Positions 7,565 through 15,292 of a stretch of DNA of 16,559 nt are shown here, piece by piece (the stretch's first letter is position 1; each line of letters starts with the position of its first letter). This stretch comes from Spartobacteria bacterium UBA5019 (GTDB lineage Bacteria; Verrucomicrobiota; Verrucomicrobiia; Chthoniobacterales; Terrimicrobiaceae). The stretch lies in NCBI GenBank assembly GCA_002396485.1, contig DGXZ01000043.1, positions 35,152 to 51,710 of the forward strand, written 5' to 3'. A model generated the notes under the pieces. The model did not search any database and was not told the DNA's origin. It worked only from the letters and a program-made list of their open reading frames with translations. The position numbers were made by a program, and so were the translations under genes.

Positions 7565-8350
7565 CTAAACCAGCCGCGAGAGACTCTGGACGATGATCTC
7601 CACGACCTTCACGATAACGGCGGACACCTCGGTGGCATTGTGCAAAAGATCACCCGCAAAGCCAAACCAGCTCACGCTCGGAGAGGCGATGACAAGGATT
7701 GCCGAGATGAAGGAGAGGTTCGCCAGGTAGATGACGGTGAGGGAGAAAAAGGCTCCGCCGTATTCCAGGTCGGGCTGGCCTTTTTGAATCATCCAAACCG
7801 TGTAAGCGAGGTGGAGGAACCATGTAAAGCCAAGGCCAAAATACAGCAGGCCGGGCAATCCCTGAAAGCCGAAGCAGAACAGCGCAAACCCATACGCCGC
7901 GACCCAGCAGAGCGTGTAGAAGGGAAAGAAATACGGCGCTAGGATGATCAGAGTGTTTGTCCTGTCCGTCACCACATGCCCCCCGTCCTCCCGGACATGG
8001 AAATCATGCACGCGACCACCGTGAATCCAGACCCACAGTGCGTGGGTGAGTTCATGCCCCATCACATAGAGCAGTCGCAGCGGGTTGCACGAGAAAAACC
8101 AGAGCAGGCCGACCAAGCCGCCTATTGCGAAACCGCTGAACTCCTCACTTATCAAAAACCCCCCATGAGCCGCACTTTTCAGAAAGGCTCCGTAAAATGA
8201 GAAGGTCAGAACAAGGCATGGCAGGAGAAGAAGAACACCCGTCGGGAACTTCACCCAACGCTTGGGGACATACCCGACCTCCACACCAGTGAGGGTGGAG
8301 TAAAGAGACTGTCGCGTCTTTTTCACGGAACGCGGCCGTTTCGATGCCAT
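7565..8350 (-). CDS. Polytopic membrane protein with HExxH (M50-like)
   Basis: 261 residues from the ATG at 8350; an earlier in-frame ATG at 8389 lies inside the T-tract of the rpsT terminator and is unlikely. The protein has a basic N-terminus and about six hydrophobic segments. Residues 99-103 read HELTH, followed by ALWVWIHGGRV and a GGHV element at 123-126. This order (HExxH then a GGxV strand) is that of M50B-like membrane proteins, a branch of the site-2-protease superfamily, with E100 as the presumed catalytic base. I cannot identify a canonical LDG third-ligand motif, so peptidase activity is unproven. The gene follows the strong rpsT terminator, so it probably has its own promoter in the 8351-8387 interval or depends on readthrough. 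It is convergent with cutA. Confidence 0.75.
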   Translation of the reverse strand: MASKRPRSVKKTRQSLYSTLTGVEVGYVPKRWVKFPTGVLLLLPCLVLTFSFYGAFLKSAAHGGFLISEEFSGFAIGGLVGLLWFFSCNPLRLLYVMGHELTHALWVWIHGGRVHDFHVREDGGHVVTDRTNTLIILAPYFFPFYTLCWVAAYGFALFCFGFQGLPGLLYFGLGFTWFLHLAYTVWMIQKGQPDLEYGGAFFSLTVIYLANLSFISAILVIASPSVSWFGFAGDLLHNATEVSAVIVKVVEIIVQSLSRLV

Positions 8351-8387
8351 GCTTGAATCAAACAAATTCGCCGCGCGCCGGCACGGC

Positions 8388-8436
8388 AAAAAAAATATCG
8401 AACGGCGCGTCCGTTATTTCGGATCGCGCCGTTCGA
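8388..8436 (-). terminator. Intrinsic terminator of rpsT
   Basis: On the minus strand there is a perfect 12-bp stem (arms 8425-8436 and 8398-8409, sequence CGAACGGCGCG plus one flanking pair). It is extended by four further pairs (8410-8413 with 8420-8423) after a single bulged base, with a 6-nt loop. An eight-base T run at 8395-8388 follows just after the stem. It lies 23 bp after the rpsT stop and is a textbook rho-independent terminator. Confidence 0.93.
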
Positions 8437-8459
8437 AGGAGGGGGAAATTCTAGAATTT

Positions 8460-8732
8460 TTACTTCGCGGCTTTCGCTGCGATGACCGCTTTATTCAGGC
8501 GGCTTTTGCGGCGGTTAGCCACGTTGCGATGAATGATACCGCGCTTGGCTGCCTTGTCGAGAGCCGAGGAGAGGCCGTCGAATTCGGCCTTGGCCGCTGC
8601 GGCATCACCGCTGGAGATAACGGCGCGAAGCTTCTTTTGACGTGACTTGATAGCTGTGATCACGGCCGTGTTGCGGGCGTGACGTTTATCGCTTTGGCGG
8701 GCGCTTTTTTCTGCTGATTTTGTATTGGCCAT
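8460..8732 (-). CDS. rpsT: 30S ribosomal protein S20
   Basis: 90 residues, very basic and helical, normal for S20, which binds 16S rRNA early in 30S assembly. The N-terminus MANTKSAEKSARQSDKRHARN and the C-terminal GIIHRNVANRRKSRLNKAV segment match the family closely. The start is ATG at 8732. The encoded CCA end of tRNA-Met on the same strand is only 9 nt upstream, and those 9 nt (ACACATTTT) contain no Shine-Dalgarno sequence. The mRNA therefore either begins inside or upstream of the tRNA, or is released by tRNA 3'-end processing. A strong terminator follows. Confidence 0.98.
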   Translation of the reverse strand: MANTKSAEKSARQSDKRHARNTAVITAIKSRQKKLRAVISSGDAAAAKAEFDGLSSALDKAAKRGIIHRNVANRRKSRLNKAVIAAKAAK

Positions 8733-8741
8733 AAAATGTGT

Positions 8742-8816
8742 TGGTGCCAGGGGGGAGAATTGAACTCCCGACCAAGGGCTTATGAGTCCCCTGCTCTACC
8801 TCTGAGCTACCCTGGC
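8742..8816 (-). tRNA. tRNA-Met (CAT), elongator
   Basis: A complete 75-nt cloverleaf including encoded CCA. The 7-bp acceptor GCCAGGG/CCCTGGC, D-arm GCTC/GAGC, anticodon loop CTCATAA and T-arm GGGAG/CTCCC all pair. The anticodon stem has the A.G pair next to the loop seen in elongator tRNA-Met. The paired 1:72 position and lack of three G:C pairs against the loop rule out the initiator. Lysidine-modified tRNA-Ile also carries CAT and cannot be fully excluded. It lies immediately before rpsT. Confidence 0.93.
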
Positions 8817-8947
8817 AAAAGGGTTTGTGGGTTTTTCGTCGTCTCCATCGGCTTGTTTGATTCAGTCGCTTTTGGAAAAGACAGGTTGAGCAGAGTAATG
8901 AATCGTCCGGTTTGCGCAACACCAAAAATGGCCCGCTTGCAAAAATT

Positions 8948-9021
8948 TGCACCCGGCGGGGGTCGAACCCACAACCTACGGCTTCGGAGACCGTCACTCT
9001 ATCCAATTGAGCTACGGGTGC
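8948..9021 (-). tRNA. tRNA-Arg (CCG)
   Basis: A 74-nt cloverleaf: acceptor GCACCCG/CGGGTGC, D-arm GCTC/GAGT, anticodon stem ACGGT/GCCGT around the loop CTCCGAA, T-arm GTGGG/CCCGC, discriminator A. The anticodon CCG reads the CGG arginine codon. No CCA is encoded, unlike the tRNA-Met 131 bp downstream, so the end must be added by tRNA nucleotidyltransferase. I see nothing else of note in the 131-bp spacer. Confidence 0.95.
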
Positions 9022-9032
9022 TGAACGAAATC

Positions 9033-9061
9033 ATCATTCTCCACGGCCGCCGAAAAATCAA
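9033..9061 (-). promoter_or_regulatory. Possible promoter of the tRNA-Arg / tRNA-Met / rpsT unit
   Basis: Reading leftward, TTGATT (9061-9056), a 17-nt spacer, then AATGAT (9038-9033), each 4 of 6 to the sigma-70 consensus. The predicted start falls a few bases before the tRNA-Arg 5' end. The fit is moderate and based on position and spacing only. Confidence 0.35.
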
Positions 9062-9135
9062 ACGCAAAAGCCCGCATGCGTGGGGTGGAATCTCCATTGC
9101 CAAGAAATGCGGCATCTCGCACTATCCCGCCCCGT

Positions 9136-9738
9136 ATGAAAAACAGCCTGATTGCCAGCGGCGCCATCCTTCTCGGCCTTAACGCCGCTGCGGTTTATTT
9201 GCCTCAACAAAATCTGACTCTTGCCGCGCAGACGGCATCCGCCGCGATTGGCATGGTTCTCGTGTTCCTTGCCATCCGCCCGCAACAGAAACAAAAGCCC
9301 GAGACCGCCTCGCCAGCGAAGCCCGCAACACCGCCGCCTCGCGCAGAGGCGGAGATCGTCGCCTTCCTCGCGCTTCTACAGGAGCACGGGCGGCTGGTGG
9401 ATTTCGCCAAAGAGGACATCGCCGCCGCTTCCGATACGCAAATCGGCTCCGCAGCGCGCGTCGTCCACGCCGGCTGCCGCAAAGTCCTCGACGAATATTT
9501 TGAGATCAACCCGCTGCAAAACGCCCCCGAGGGAACCTCTCTCACACTCGAATCGGGCTACGATGCCCCGGCATTCCGGCTTCTCGGATCTGTTCCTGAA
9601 AATCCCCCCTACAAAGGGAAACTTTTACATCCGGGCTGGATCGCACAAAGCGTGAAGCTCCCACGCGTCACCGGCACAACAGAGAAACGCCCATGGCCGG
9701 TCCTGGCTCCGGCTGAAGTCGAAGTCAGCGGAAATTGA
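9136..9738 (+). CDS. DUF2760 membrane-anchored protein
   Basis: 200 residues from the ATG at 9136, chosen because a membrane hairpin follows: two hydrophobic helices at about 2-22 and 28-47, then a Lys/Pro-rich linker. From about residue 72 onward it matches DUF2760: EAEIVAFLALLQEHGRLVDF, KEDIAAASDTQIGSAARVVH, GCRKVLDEYF, and a beta-rich end with GKLLHPGWIAQSVKLP and VLAPAEVEV. The biochemical function is unknown. Its gene is 10 bp ahead of an Hsp70-like gene, and this pairing recurs in other bacteria, so a shared membrane-linked chaperone role is likely (inference). There is no Shine-Dalgarno sequence at the start. Confidence 0.88.
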   Translation: MKNSLIASGAILLGLNAAAVYLPQQNLTLAAQTASAAIGMVLVFLAIRPQQKQKPETASPAKPATPPPRAEAEIVAFLALLQEHGRLVDFAKEDIAAASDTQIGSAARVVHAGCRKVLDEYFEINPLQNAPEGTSLTLESGYDAPAFRLLGSVPENPPYKGKLLHPGWIAQSVKLPRVTGTTEKRPWPVLAPAEVEVSGN

Positions 9739-9748
9739 TCACTAAAAA

Positions 9749-11560
9749 ATGAGCGACTACTTCGGAATCGATCTGGGCACGAGCAACTGTGCCATTGCAA
9801 GGGGGACGGATGCCGGACTGCCGGAAATCCTGCCGATCACCCAGATGATCAACGCCAGTGGAATCGGGGAGCGCCCGCTGCTGCCCTCATCGCTCTATAT
9901 TCCCGCTGCAGGCGAGTTTCCCGAGGGCGGCCCGATTCTTCCTTGGCAAGAAGCCGAGAGCCATTCGTTCCTCGGCACCTTCGCGCGCGACCGCGGAGCC
10001 CTGCAACCCGACCGCTTGATCGCCTCCGCAAAAAGCTGGCTATGCCATCCGCATGCCGACCGACGAGGCCCGATCCTTCCCTGGGGCAGCACAACGGTTG
10101 AGAAAAAACTCTCCCCTCTCGAAGTCTCACGGCAACTCCTCGCCCACCTGCTCGCGAACATCAGCGCGACAAATCCCGCCGCAACTCTCGCGCATGCGGT
10201 GATCACGGTTCCGGCGTCTTTCGACGAAGTTGCGCGCGCACTGACACTCGAAGCTGCAACACAAGCGGGTCTGAGCGATGTCACGCTTCTGGAGGAACCG
10301 CAGGCGGCCTTTTACGCCTGGCTCGAAAACCAAGGCACCGAATGGCGCAAACAGGTGAAATCCGGCGACCTCCTGCTCGTCTGCGATGTCGGCGGTGGAA
10401 CTGCGGATTTCAGCCTCATCGCTGTGACAGGAAAAGACGGCAACCTCGCGCTGGAGCGCATTAGCGTGGGTGAGCACCTGCTGCTCGGTGGCGACAACAT
10501 GGACCTCGCGCTGGCCCACGCCGTCTCGGAGAAACTCGTCGCGGCGGGAACCACCCTCGACGAATGGCAATTCCTCGCCCTCGTGCAAGCGGTGCGCGCC
10601 GCCAAGGAAGCCCTGCTTTCGAATCCCTCGCTTCAAGAGACGCCCATCTCGATCCCATCGCGCGGACGCAGACTCATTGCATCCACCATCAGCGCAGTCC
10701 TCACGCGGGATGATGTCCAACAAATCGCTATCGATGGCTTTTTCCCCATCGTGGGAAACGACGAAATGCCGATCCTGCGACGCGCAGGAGGTCTCAGGGA
10801 ATCCGGCTTGCCGTATGCGGCGGACGCCGCCATTTCCAAACATCTTGCCCGCTTCCTCTCGCGCGCGAAAGCCAATGCCGCATCCTCGCCCCAACTCATC
10901 GAAGCCATTGGCGGAAGCGAGCGCCTCGACCGCTCACCGCTCCTGCTGCCCGATGCCGTTCTCTTCAATGGAGGCGTCTTCAACGCTGCCGCACTCCGCG
11001 AGCGCGTGCTCGAACAACTCAGCCAATGGGCAAACAATCCGATCCGCGAACTCGAAGGCTCGCGCCCCGACCATGCCGTGGCCCTCGGAGCCGCCGCCTA
11101 TGGGCGCCTGCGTGCCACCGGCGAGGGCCTCCGCATCAAGTCCGGCACGGCGCGTTCCTACTACGTCGGCATGGAATCCTCCGCCATGGCCGTGCCAGGC
11201 CGCCGTCCTGCCACCAAGGCGCTCTGCGTCGCTCCGCAGGGGATGGAAGAGGGAAGCCGACTCGAAATCTCGGGGCAGGAATTCTTCCTCTACACCGGCG
11301 AAGCCTCGGAATTCCGCTTCTTCCAATCCGAAGTCCGCGCCGGCGATCAAGCAGGCCAAATGCTGCCCGATGCCGCTGAACTCGAAGAGTCAGCCCGCCT
11401 GCAAATTGAAATCCCCCCGCCCGCCGGACATCAACCGGGCGAGGAAATTCCCGTCCGCCTCGAAGCCCGAGTCACCGAACTCGGCAACCTCGAACTCCAC
11501 TTCCTCCACCCAGCCTCGGGCGAAAGCTGGAGACTCGAGTTCAATGTCCGCCTGCAGTAG
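9749..11560 (+). CDS. Hsp70-family (DnaK-like) protein
   Basis: 603 residues. The N-terminal actin-like ATPase is well preserved: phosphate-1 loop FGIDLGTSNCAIA (5-17), the EEPQAAFYAW segment (182-191), phosphate-2 loop VCDVGGGTADFSL (211-223), GEHLLLGGDNMD (241-252, equivalent to the H-L-G-G-E-D-F-D motif of DnaK), and a diverged adenosine motif LFNGGVFNA. The C-terminal 150 residues are beta-rich and short compared with DnaK, without its alpha lid or EEVD-like tail. It is therefore a specialised Hsp70, not the housekeeping DnaK; no dnaJ or grpE is adjacent. It starts 10 bp after the DUF2760 gene and probably shares its transcript. Other genomes often have a second, DUF3731-bearing Hsp70 next in line; none is present here. 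Confidence 0.92.
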   Translation: MSDYFGIDLGTSNCAIARGTDAGLPEILPITQMINASGIGERPLLPSSLYIPAAGEFPEGGPILPWQEAESHSFLGTFARDRGALQPDRLIASAKSWLCHPHADRRGPILPWGSTTVEKKLSPLEVSRQLLAHLLANISATNPAATLAHAVITVPASFDEVARALTLEAATQAGLSDVTLLEEPQAAFYAWLENQGTEWRKQVKSGDLLLVCDVGGGTADFSLIAVTGKDGNLALERISVGEHLLLGGDNMDLALAHAVSEKLVAAGTTLDEWQFLALVQAVRAAKEALLSNPSLQETPISIPSRGRRLIASTISAVLTRDDVQQIAIDGFFPIVGNDEMPILRRAGGLRESGLPYAADAAISKHLARFLSRAKANAASSPQLIEAIGGSERLDRSPLLLPDAVLFNGGVFNAAALRERVLEQLSQWANNPIRELEGSRPDHAVALGAAAYGRLRATGEGLRIKSGTARSYYVGMESSAMAVPGRRPATKALCVAPQGMEEGSRLEISGQEFFLYTGEASEFRFFQSEVRAGDQAGQMLPDAAELEESARLQIEIPPPAGHQPGEEIPVRLEARVTELGNLELHFLHPASGESWRLEFNVRLQ

Positions 11561-11564
11561 GCGG
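11548..11564 (+). terminator. Weak hairpin over the Hsp70 stop codon
   Basis: CCGCCT (11548-11553) pairs with AGGCGG (11559-11564) around a 5-nt loop and spans the TAG stop. Only GAAATTT follows, so there is no real U-tract. It may help termination or mRNA stability, but the evidence is slight. Confidence 0.25.
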
Positions 11565-11668
11565 GAAATTTGGACAAAGCAGTAAAATAGAACGAAAGGG
11601 AATCAAGGTCCTCCGATTCGGCAGTCATAGACAGCCGCCACAAACCCGCGCGGCAGCGCGAAACCCTT

Positions 11669-11717
11669 GGAGGGTCGACCTCCGGCTTGACCCATTCTTC
11701 AGCCGCGAAGCGGCGTC
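11669..11717 (+). repeat. Dispersed double-hairpin repeat, copy A
   Basis: This 49-bp stretch matches positions 16510-16558 on the other strand at 40 of 49 bases. It holds two small hairpins: GGAGG/CCTCC around a 5-nt loop, and GCCGC-GAA-GCGGC. Stems are identical in both copies, while differences fall in loops and linkers. A further hairpin, CGCGC-GGCA-GCGCG (11647-11660), lies just before it. It is located between the convergent Hsp70 and PBP genes. Confidence 0.7.
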
Positions 11718-11720
11718 TCA

Positions 11721-11822
11721 GGGGAGCGTGGCCATCTCGGCTGTGCAGGCGCAAGCCGTAGTTTGGGAATCGATGAGGTGACGGCGCAAGTGTCTTTCAC
11801 GGTCGGGACGGCCGTGCTCCCC
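11721..11822. repeat. Imperfect inverted repeat with 62-bp interior
   Basis: Arm 11721-11740 (GGGGAGCGTGGCCATCTCGG) is the imperfect reverse complement of 11803-11822, matching at 15 of 20. Several mismatches would be G.U pairs in RNA. The interior contains no gene. It directly follows copy A of the hairpin repeat and ends 7 bp before the PBP stop. It could be a small non-autonomous element (MITE- or REP-like) or a large bidirectional terminator stem. I see no flanking target-site duplication. Confidence 0.5.
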
Positions 11823-11828
11823 TCGATT

Positions 11829-13751
11829 TCAACGCTTCGCAGCCTCAATGATATCCACCCAGATCGGCAATGCCAGTGCACCGCCGTAGCCACCGGGCTT
11901 GATCGGGCGCGGCTTGTCGAATCCCACCCACACTCCGCAGGTGAGCGATGGATCGAATCCGACGAACCAAGCATCGAGGTAGTTGTTCGTTGTTCCGGTT
12001 TTTCCACCACCTTTTCCCGTGAGGCCAAACTCCCTCGCACGGGCGGCGGTGCCGCGTGTTACGACATCCTCCAGCAATGAGGTCGTCAAGCGGGCGGCTG
12101 CGGGGTTGACGACTGGAATCCGCCCCCGGGTGGATTTGTAGAGGACATTTCCCCGCGCGTCGAAGACACGGTCGATGAGATAGGGCTGAAGTTTGACCCC
12201 GCCGGTGGCAAAGACCGTGTAAGCGGAGGTGATATCCTTGAGATTGGTCTCAAACGCCCCAAGGCAAATGGCGGGATAACGCGGAGGATCTGCCGCGATG
12301 CCGGCCTTCACGATCATGTTGGCTATGCGATCCAGCCCCGCGCGCATCCCGAGACGCACGGTCATGGTGTTGCGGGACTCGATCAATCCCTCCCCCGCAG
12401 GTTGGAGTCCTCGATAGGAGCCATCCGAGTTCGACGGATCATAGGAACCGAATTTGCGAGGAATTTCTCCCGGCTGGATACGGTCATCGGAGACTGGCTC
12501 ATTGGGTGCGATACCAGACTCGAAGGCGCTGGCGTAAACGAAAGGCTTGATGACGGACCCGGCCTGGCGTTTCCCAAAAAGCGCGCGGTGGAACTTGCTG
12601 TTCTCGTAGTCGCGTCCGCCGACGATGGCTCGGATGCCGCCGCTTTTGTTGTCCAACGCAATGGCAGCCGCTTGCAGGTACGGCGCTGATTTTTCACCAT
12701 CCAGAACAGCGCCCACAAAATCACTCATCGGCTTATGCGGGTAGCCGGGTTGGGTCTCGACAGCTTTCAACCGGTCGCGCACAGACTGATCCGCGGCGGC
12801 TTGGAGCCGGCCGTCGATTGTAGTGTAAATTTTCAGCCCACCCTCGTTCATCTGTCCCGGCTCCAGCACGAGTTCCAGCTCGCGAAGAATGGCATCCATC
12901 GCCCAGTTGTCTTCCGGCGAGGTTTTGATGCGCGGCATGGCGAGGAGAGGACTGGCCGAGGCCTCGTCGTATTGCAGGGTGGTGATGAACCCCAGGTCGC
13001 GCATGCGGCCGAGCACGGTGTTGCGCTCGCGCAGGGAGCCCTCGGGATTGTTGAGGGGTGAAAAGCGGTTGGGACTGCGAATCAGGCCTGCGAGGGTCGC
13101 AGACTCGGGAAGATTGAGTTTCGATGCCGGTTTCCCGAAGTAGGTCTGGCTTGCCGCCTCGATGCCGTAAGTTCCGGAGCCGAAGTAAATGCGGTTCACA
13201 TAGGCCCTGAGAATTTCCTCCTTCGTGAGTTCGGTCTCGATACGGAAAGCCAGCGCGGCTTCGATGAGTTTGCGGTGGAGGTTTTTTCCTCCGAGCGGAA
13301 AGCTGTTTCTGGCGAGCTGCTGTGTGATCGTGCTGGCACCCTCGCGGAAGCCGCCGAGGAAGAGGTTGCGCACGACAGCACGGGCGATGCCGATGGGGTC
13401 GATGCCGTGGTGTTTGTAAAACCTCGTGTCCTCACGGCTGATGAGCGCGTTGTAGAAATCGTTGGAGACCTTGTCAAACGGCACAGCCACACGGTTCTCA
13501 CCGGCAAGGCGGGAATAGTATTTGCCCTCGTGGTCGTAGATCACCGAGCGCTCGTCCATTTGATGGATTTCCGTGATGTCGAACAAATGGGCCCAAGCGT
13601 AGTAACCAGCCCCGACGATCGACCAGAGCAGGGCGGTGACGATGCCTATTTTTAGAAGCGCGACCAGCAGCACATGACGTTTCTTGCGGCGCTCCTTGGC
13701 GAACGGCTTTGCGGCGCGGCGCGTCTTTTTACTGGATTTGGGCTTGGGCAC
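11829..13751 (-). CDS. Class A penicillin-binding protein (PBP1A-type)
   Basis: 640 residues. It is a bifunctional peptidoglycan synthase: it polymerises lipid II and cross-links the stem peptides in the periplasm. The N-terminus is very basic and cytosolic, with one transmembrane helix at about 27-52. The glycosyltransferase-51 domain shows REDTRFYKHHGID with catalytic E107, GASTITQQLARN (138-149), RKLIEAALAFRIE and ILRAYVNRIYFG. The transpeptidase domain shows S399-V-I-K402 (nucleophile serine), S459-R-N461 and K584-T-G-T587. All catalytic residues are present. The sequence ends shortly after KTGT, so there is no extra C-terminal domain. The start is GTG at 13751, chosen because the basic N-terminus and membrane helix follow at once. 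It diverges from trmD across 57 bp. Confidence 0.96.
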   Translation of the reverse strand: MPKPKSSKKTRRAAKPFAKERRKKRHVLLVALLKIGIVTALLWSIVGAGYYAWAHLFDITEIHQMDERSVIYDHEGKYYSRLAGENRVAVPFDKVSNDFYNALISREDTRFYKHHGIDPIGIARAVVRNLFLGGFREGASTITQQLARNSFPLGGKNLHRKLIEAALAFRIETELTKEEILRAYVNRIYFGSGTYGIEAASQTYFGKPASKLNLPESATLAGLIRSPNRFSPLNNPEGSLRERNTVLGRMRDLGFITTLQYDEASASPLLAMPRIKTSPEDNWAMDAILRELELVLEPGQMNEGGLKIYTTIDGRLQAAADQSVRDRLKAVETQPGYPHKPMSDFVGAVLDGEKSAPYLQAAAIALDNKSGGIRAIVGGRDYENSKFHRALFGKRQAGSVIKPFVYASAFESGIAPNEPVSDDRIQPGEIPRKFGSYDPSNSDGSYRGLQPAGEGLIESRNTMTVRLGMRAGLDRIANMIVKAGIAADPPRYPAICLGAFETNLKDITSAYTVFATGGVKLQPYLIDRVFDARGNVLYKSTRGRIPVVNPAAARLTTSLLEDVVTRGTAARAREFGLTGKGGGKTGTTNNYLDAWFVGFDPSLTCGVWVGFDKPRPIKPGGYGGALALPIWVDIIEAAKR

Positions 13752-13808
13752 TAGCGGGGATTAAAGCATTTTGCAGGGAAATCCGACACGCAATCTTCCT
13801 GACCACCT

Positions 13809-14474
<666 letters not shown>

Positions 14475-14531
14475 CCATGAGTTTTCAAATCTGGCACGGG
14501 CCGAGCGCACCAAGTCGGCACATGCGATCTC

Positions 14532-14909
14532 TCAGCGCGGAAGGCGCAGCCGGATGGGTCCCTTGGCAGTCGAGGCATCGACGACCTGGTTGTTTTGCGT
14601 GATTTCGAGCAAACCCCTGGCAACGAGACGTCGTGCGGCCCGGCGAACATCCTCCATGCGCTCGGACCAGTTGGCGGGAAAATGAGAACGGGCGATTTCG
14701 CTGGGGCAGATGGATGAGTTGCGAGGCATTTCCTCAAGACGAGCGAGGATCGCATCTTCGAGGGCAGAGGCAGCAAATCCGGGTTTTCGGCGCCGACAGG
14801 CATCCGAACAGTAGCGAATATCATCCCAGCAGGTCTCCCATTTTTTCCGCCAAGTAATGCCGCGACCGCAGGAGACGCAGGTTTTTTCAGGAATCAGCGA
14901 ACGGGACAC
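14532..14909 (-). CDS. DUF2256-DUF3253 fusion protein
   Basis: 125 residues from the GTG at 14909. The same frame is open to an ATG at 14972, which would add 21 mostly hydrophobic residues unlike family members. Residues 10-40 match DUF2256, a small zinc finger: C11-x-x-C14-G-R, TWRKKWETCWDD, and C34-x-x-x-C38. From about residue 48 it matches DUF3253, a winged-helix-like domain: ICPSEIAR, a VRRAARRLVARGLLEITQ helix and wing, and a VVDASTAKGPIRLR ending. The pairing of a zinc finger with a winged helix suggests nucleic-acid binding (inference); no function is established for either domain. It is convergent with trmD, 57 bp apart, with no obvious terminator between them. Confidence 0.85.
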   Translation of the reverse strand: MSRSLIPEKTCVSCGRGITWRKKWETCWDDIRYCSDACRRRKPGFAASALEDAILARLEEMPRNSSICPSEIARSHFPANWSERMEDVRRAARRLVARGLLEITQNNQVVDASTAKGPIRLRLPR

Positions 14910-15292
14910 GAAACGATGAAATAGTGCGACGCTCAAGAATGCCGAGAAAAAACGGGCGCACGATGACATCAACTACAGGGGTCCGTGAAAAACCAATGAG
15001 CCTGTCCTGCTTGGATGTCCAAGCGCTGGATATTTGAACCATGAATTTTGCGAATGAACACGAATAAAACCGACAATTAAATTCTCCGACGAAGCCGCTC
15101 CCGATTCGTGAAAATTCGTTCTATTCGTGGTTGATCTTTGAATGACCGTGGCTTTCCGGAGCAAAAGGAGATCACACGGTTTCCCCGCGCTGCAGAAGCC
15201 AATGGGCAGAGGACAAGATGTCTGAACTAGGAGCGGAGGCAATTTTCATAGGAGTTGCGATTGCCTGCAAACCTGACCAAGTTGAGGAGGAG
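14910..15292. other. Gene-poor interval, AT-richer than surroundings
   Basis: About 380 bp with no convincing gene. It contains a near-palindrome GCTTGGA-TG-TCCAAGC at 15009-15024 and the inverted ATTCG repeat pair listed separately. The last 75 bp are open in the frame of the following gene from an ATG at 15218 that has GAGG at good spacing, but the codons used there do not look like those of the gene body. I see no clear promoter. Confidence 0.5.
15037..15132. repeat. Inverted pair of ATTCGTG-type repeats
   Basis: Two 29-bp arms, 15037-15065 (minus sense) and 15104-15132 (plus sense), match at 21 of 29. Each has the plan ATTCGTG-N3-ATTCG-N4-ATTC(G/A)TGGTT, so an ATTCG core recurs every 9-10 bp. 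Differences cluster in the N3 and N4 gaps while the cores are conserved. The arms enclose 38 bp. Similar ATTCGTG strings are, from memory, frequent between genes of PVC-group genomes. The role is unknown. Confidence 0.6.

Noticed and set aside
8742..8816. Initiator tRNA-fMet
   Set aside because: Position 1:72 is a G:C pair, and the anticodon stem lacks the three G:C pairs against the loop that mark initiators.
10470..11585. A 371-codon plus-strand frame inside the Hsp70 gene
   Set aside because: It is a +1-frame shadow with Ser/Pro/Arg-rich low-complexity translation; the Hsp70 frame has clear ATPase motifs.
11561..11828. An intact insertion sequence after the Hsp70 gene
   Set aside because: There is no transposase frame in the 268 bp and no target-site duplication visible; only short inverted repeats are present.
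15009..15024. Operator or terminator at GCTTGGA-TG-TCCAAGC
   Set aside because: It is a neat palindrome but has no U-tract and no promoter or gene start close enough to assign a role.
14973..15242. An 89-codon minus-strand frame over the ATTCG repeats
   Set aside because: Its translation is created by the repeat itself and by a near-palindrome, with no start signal and no coding-like codon use.
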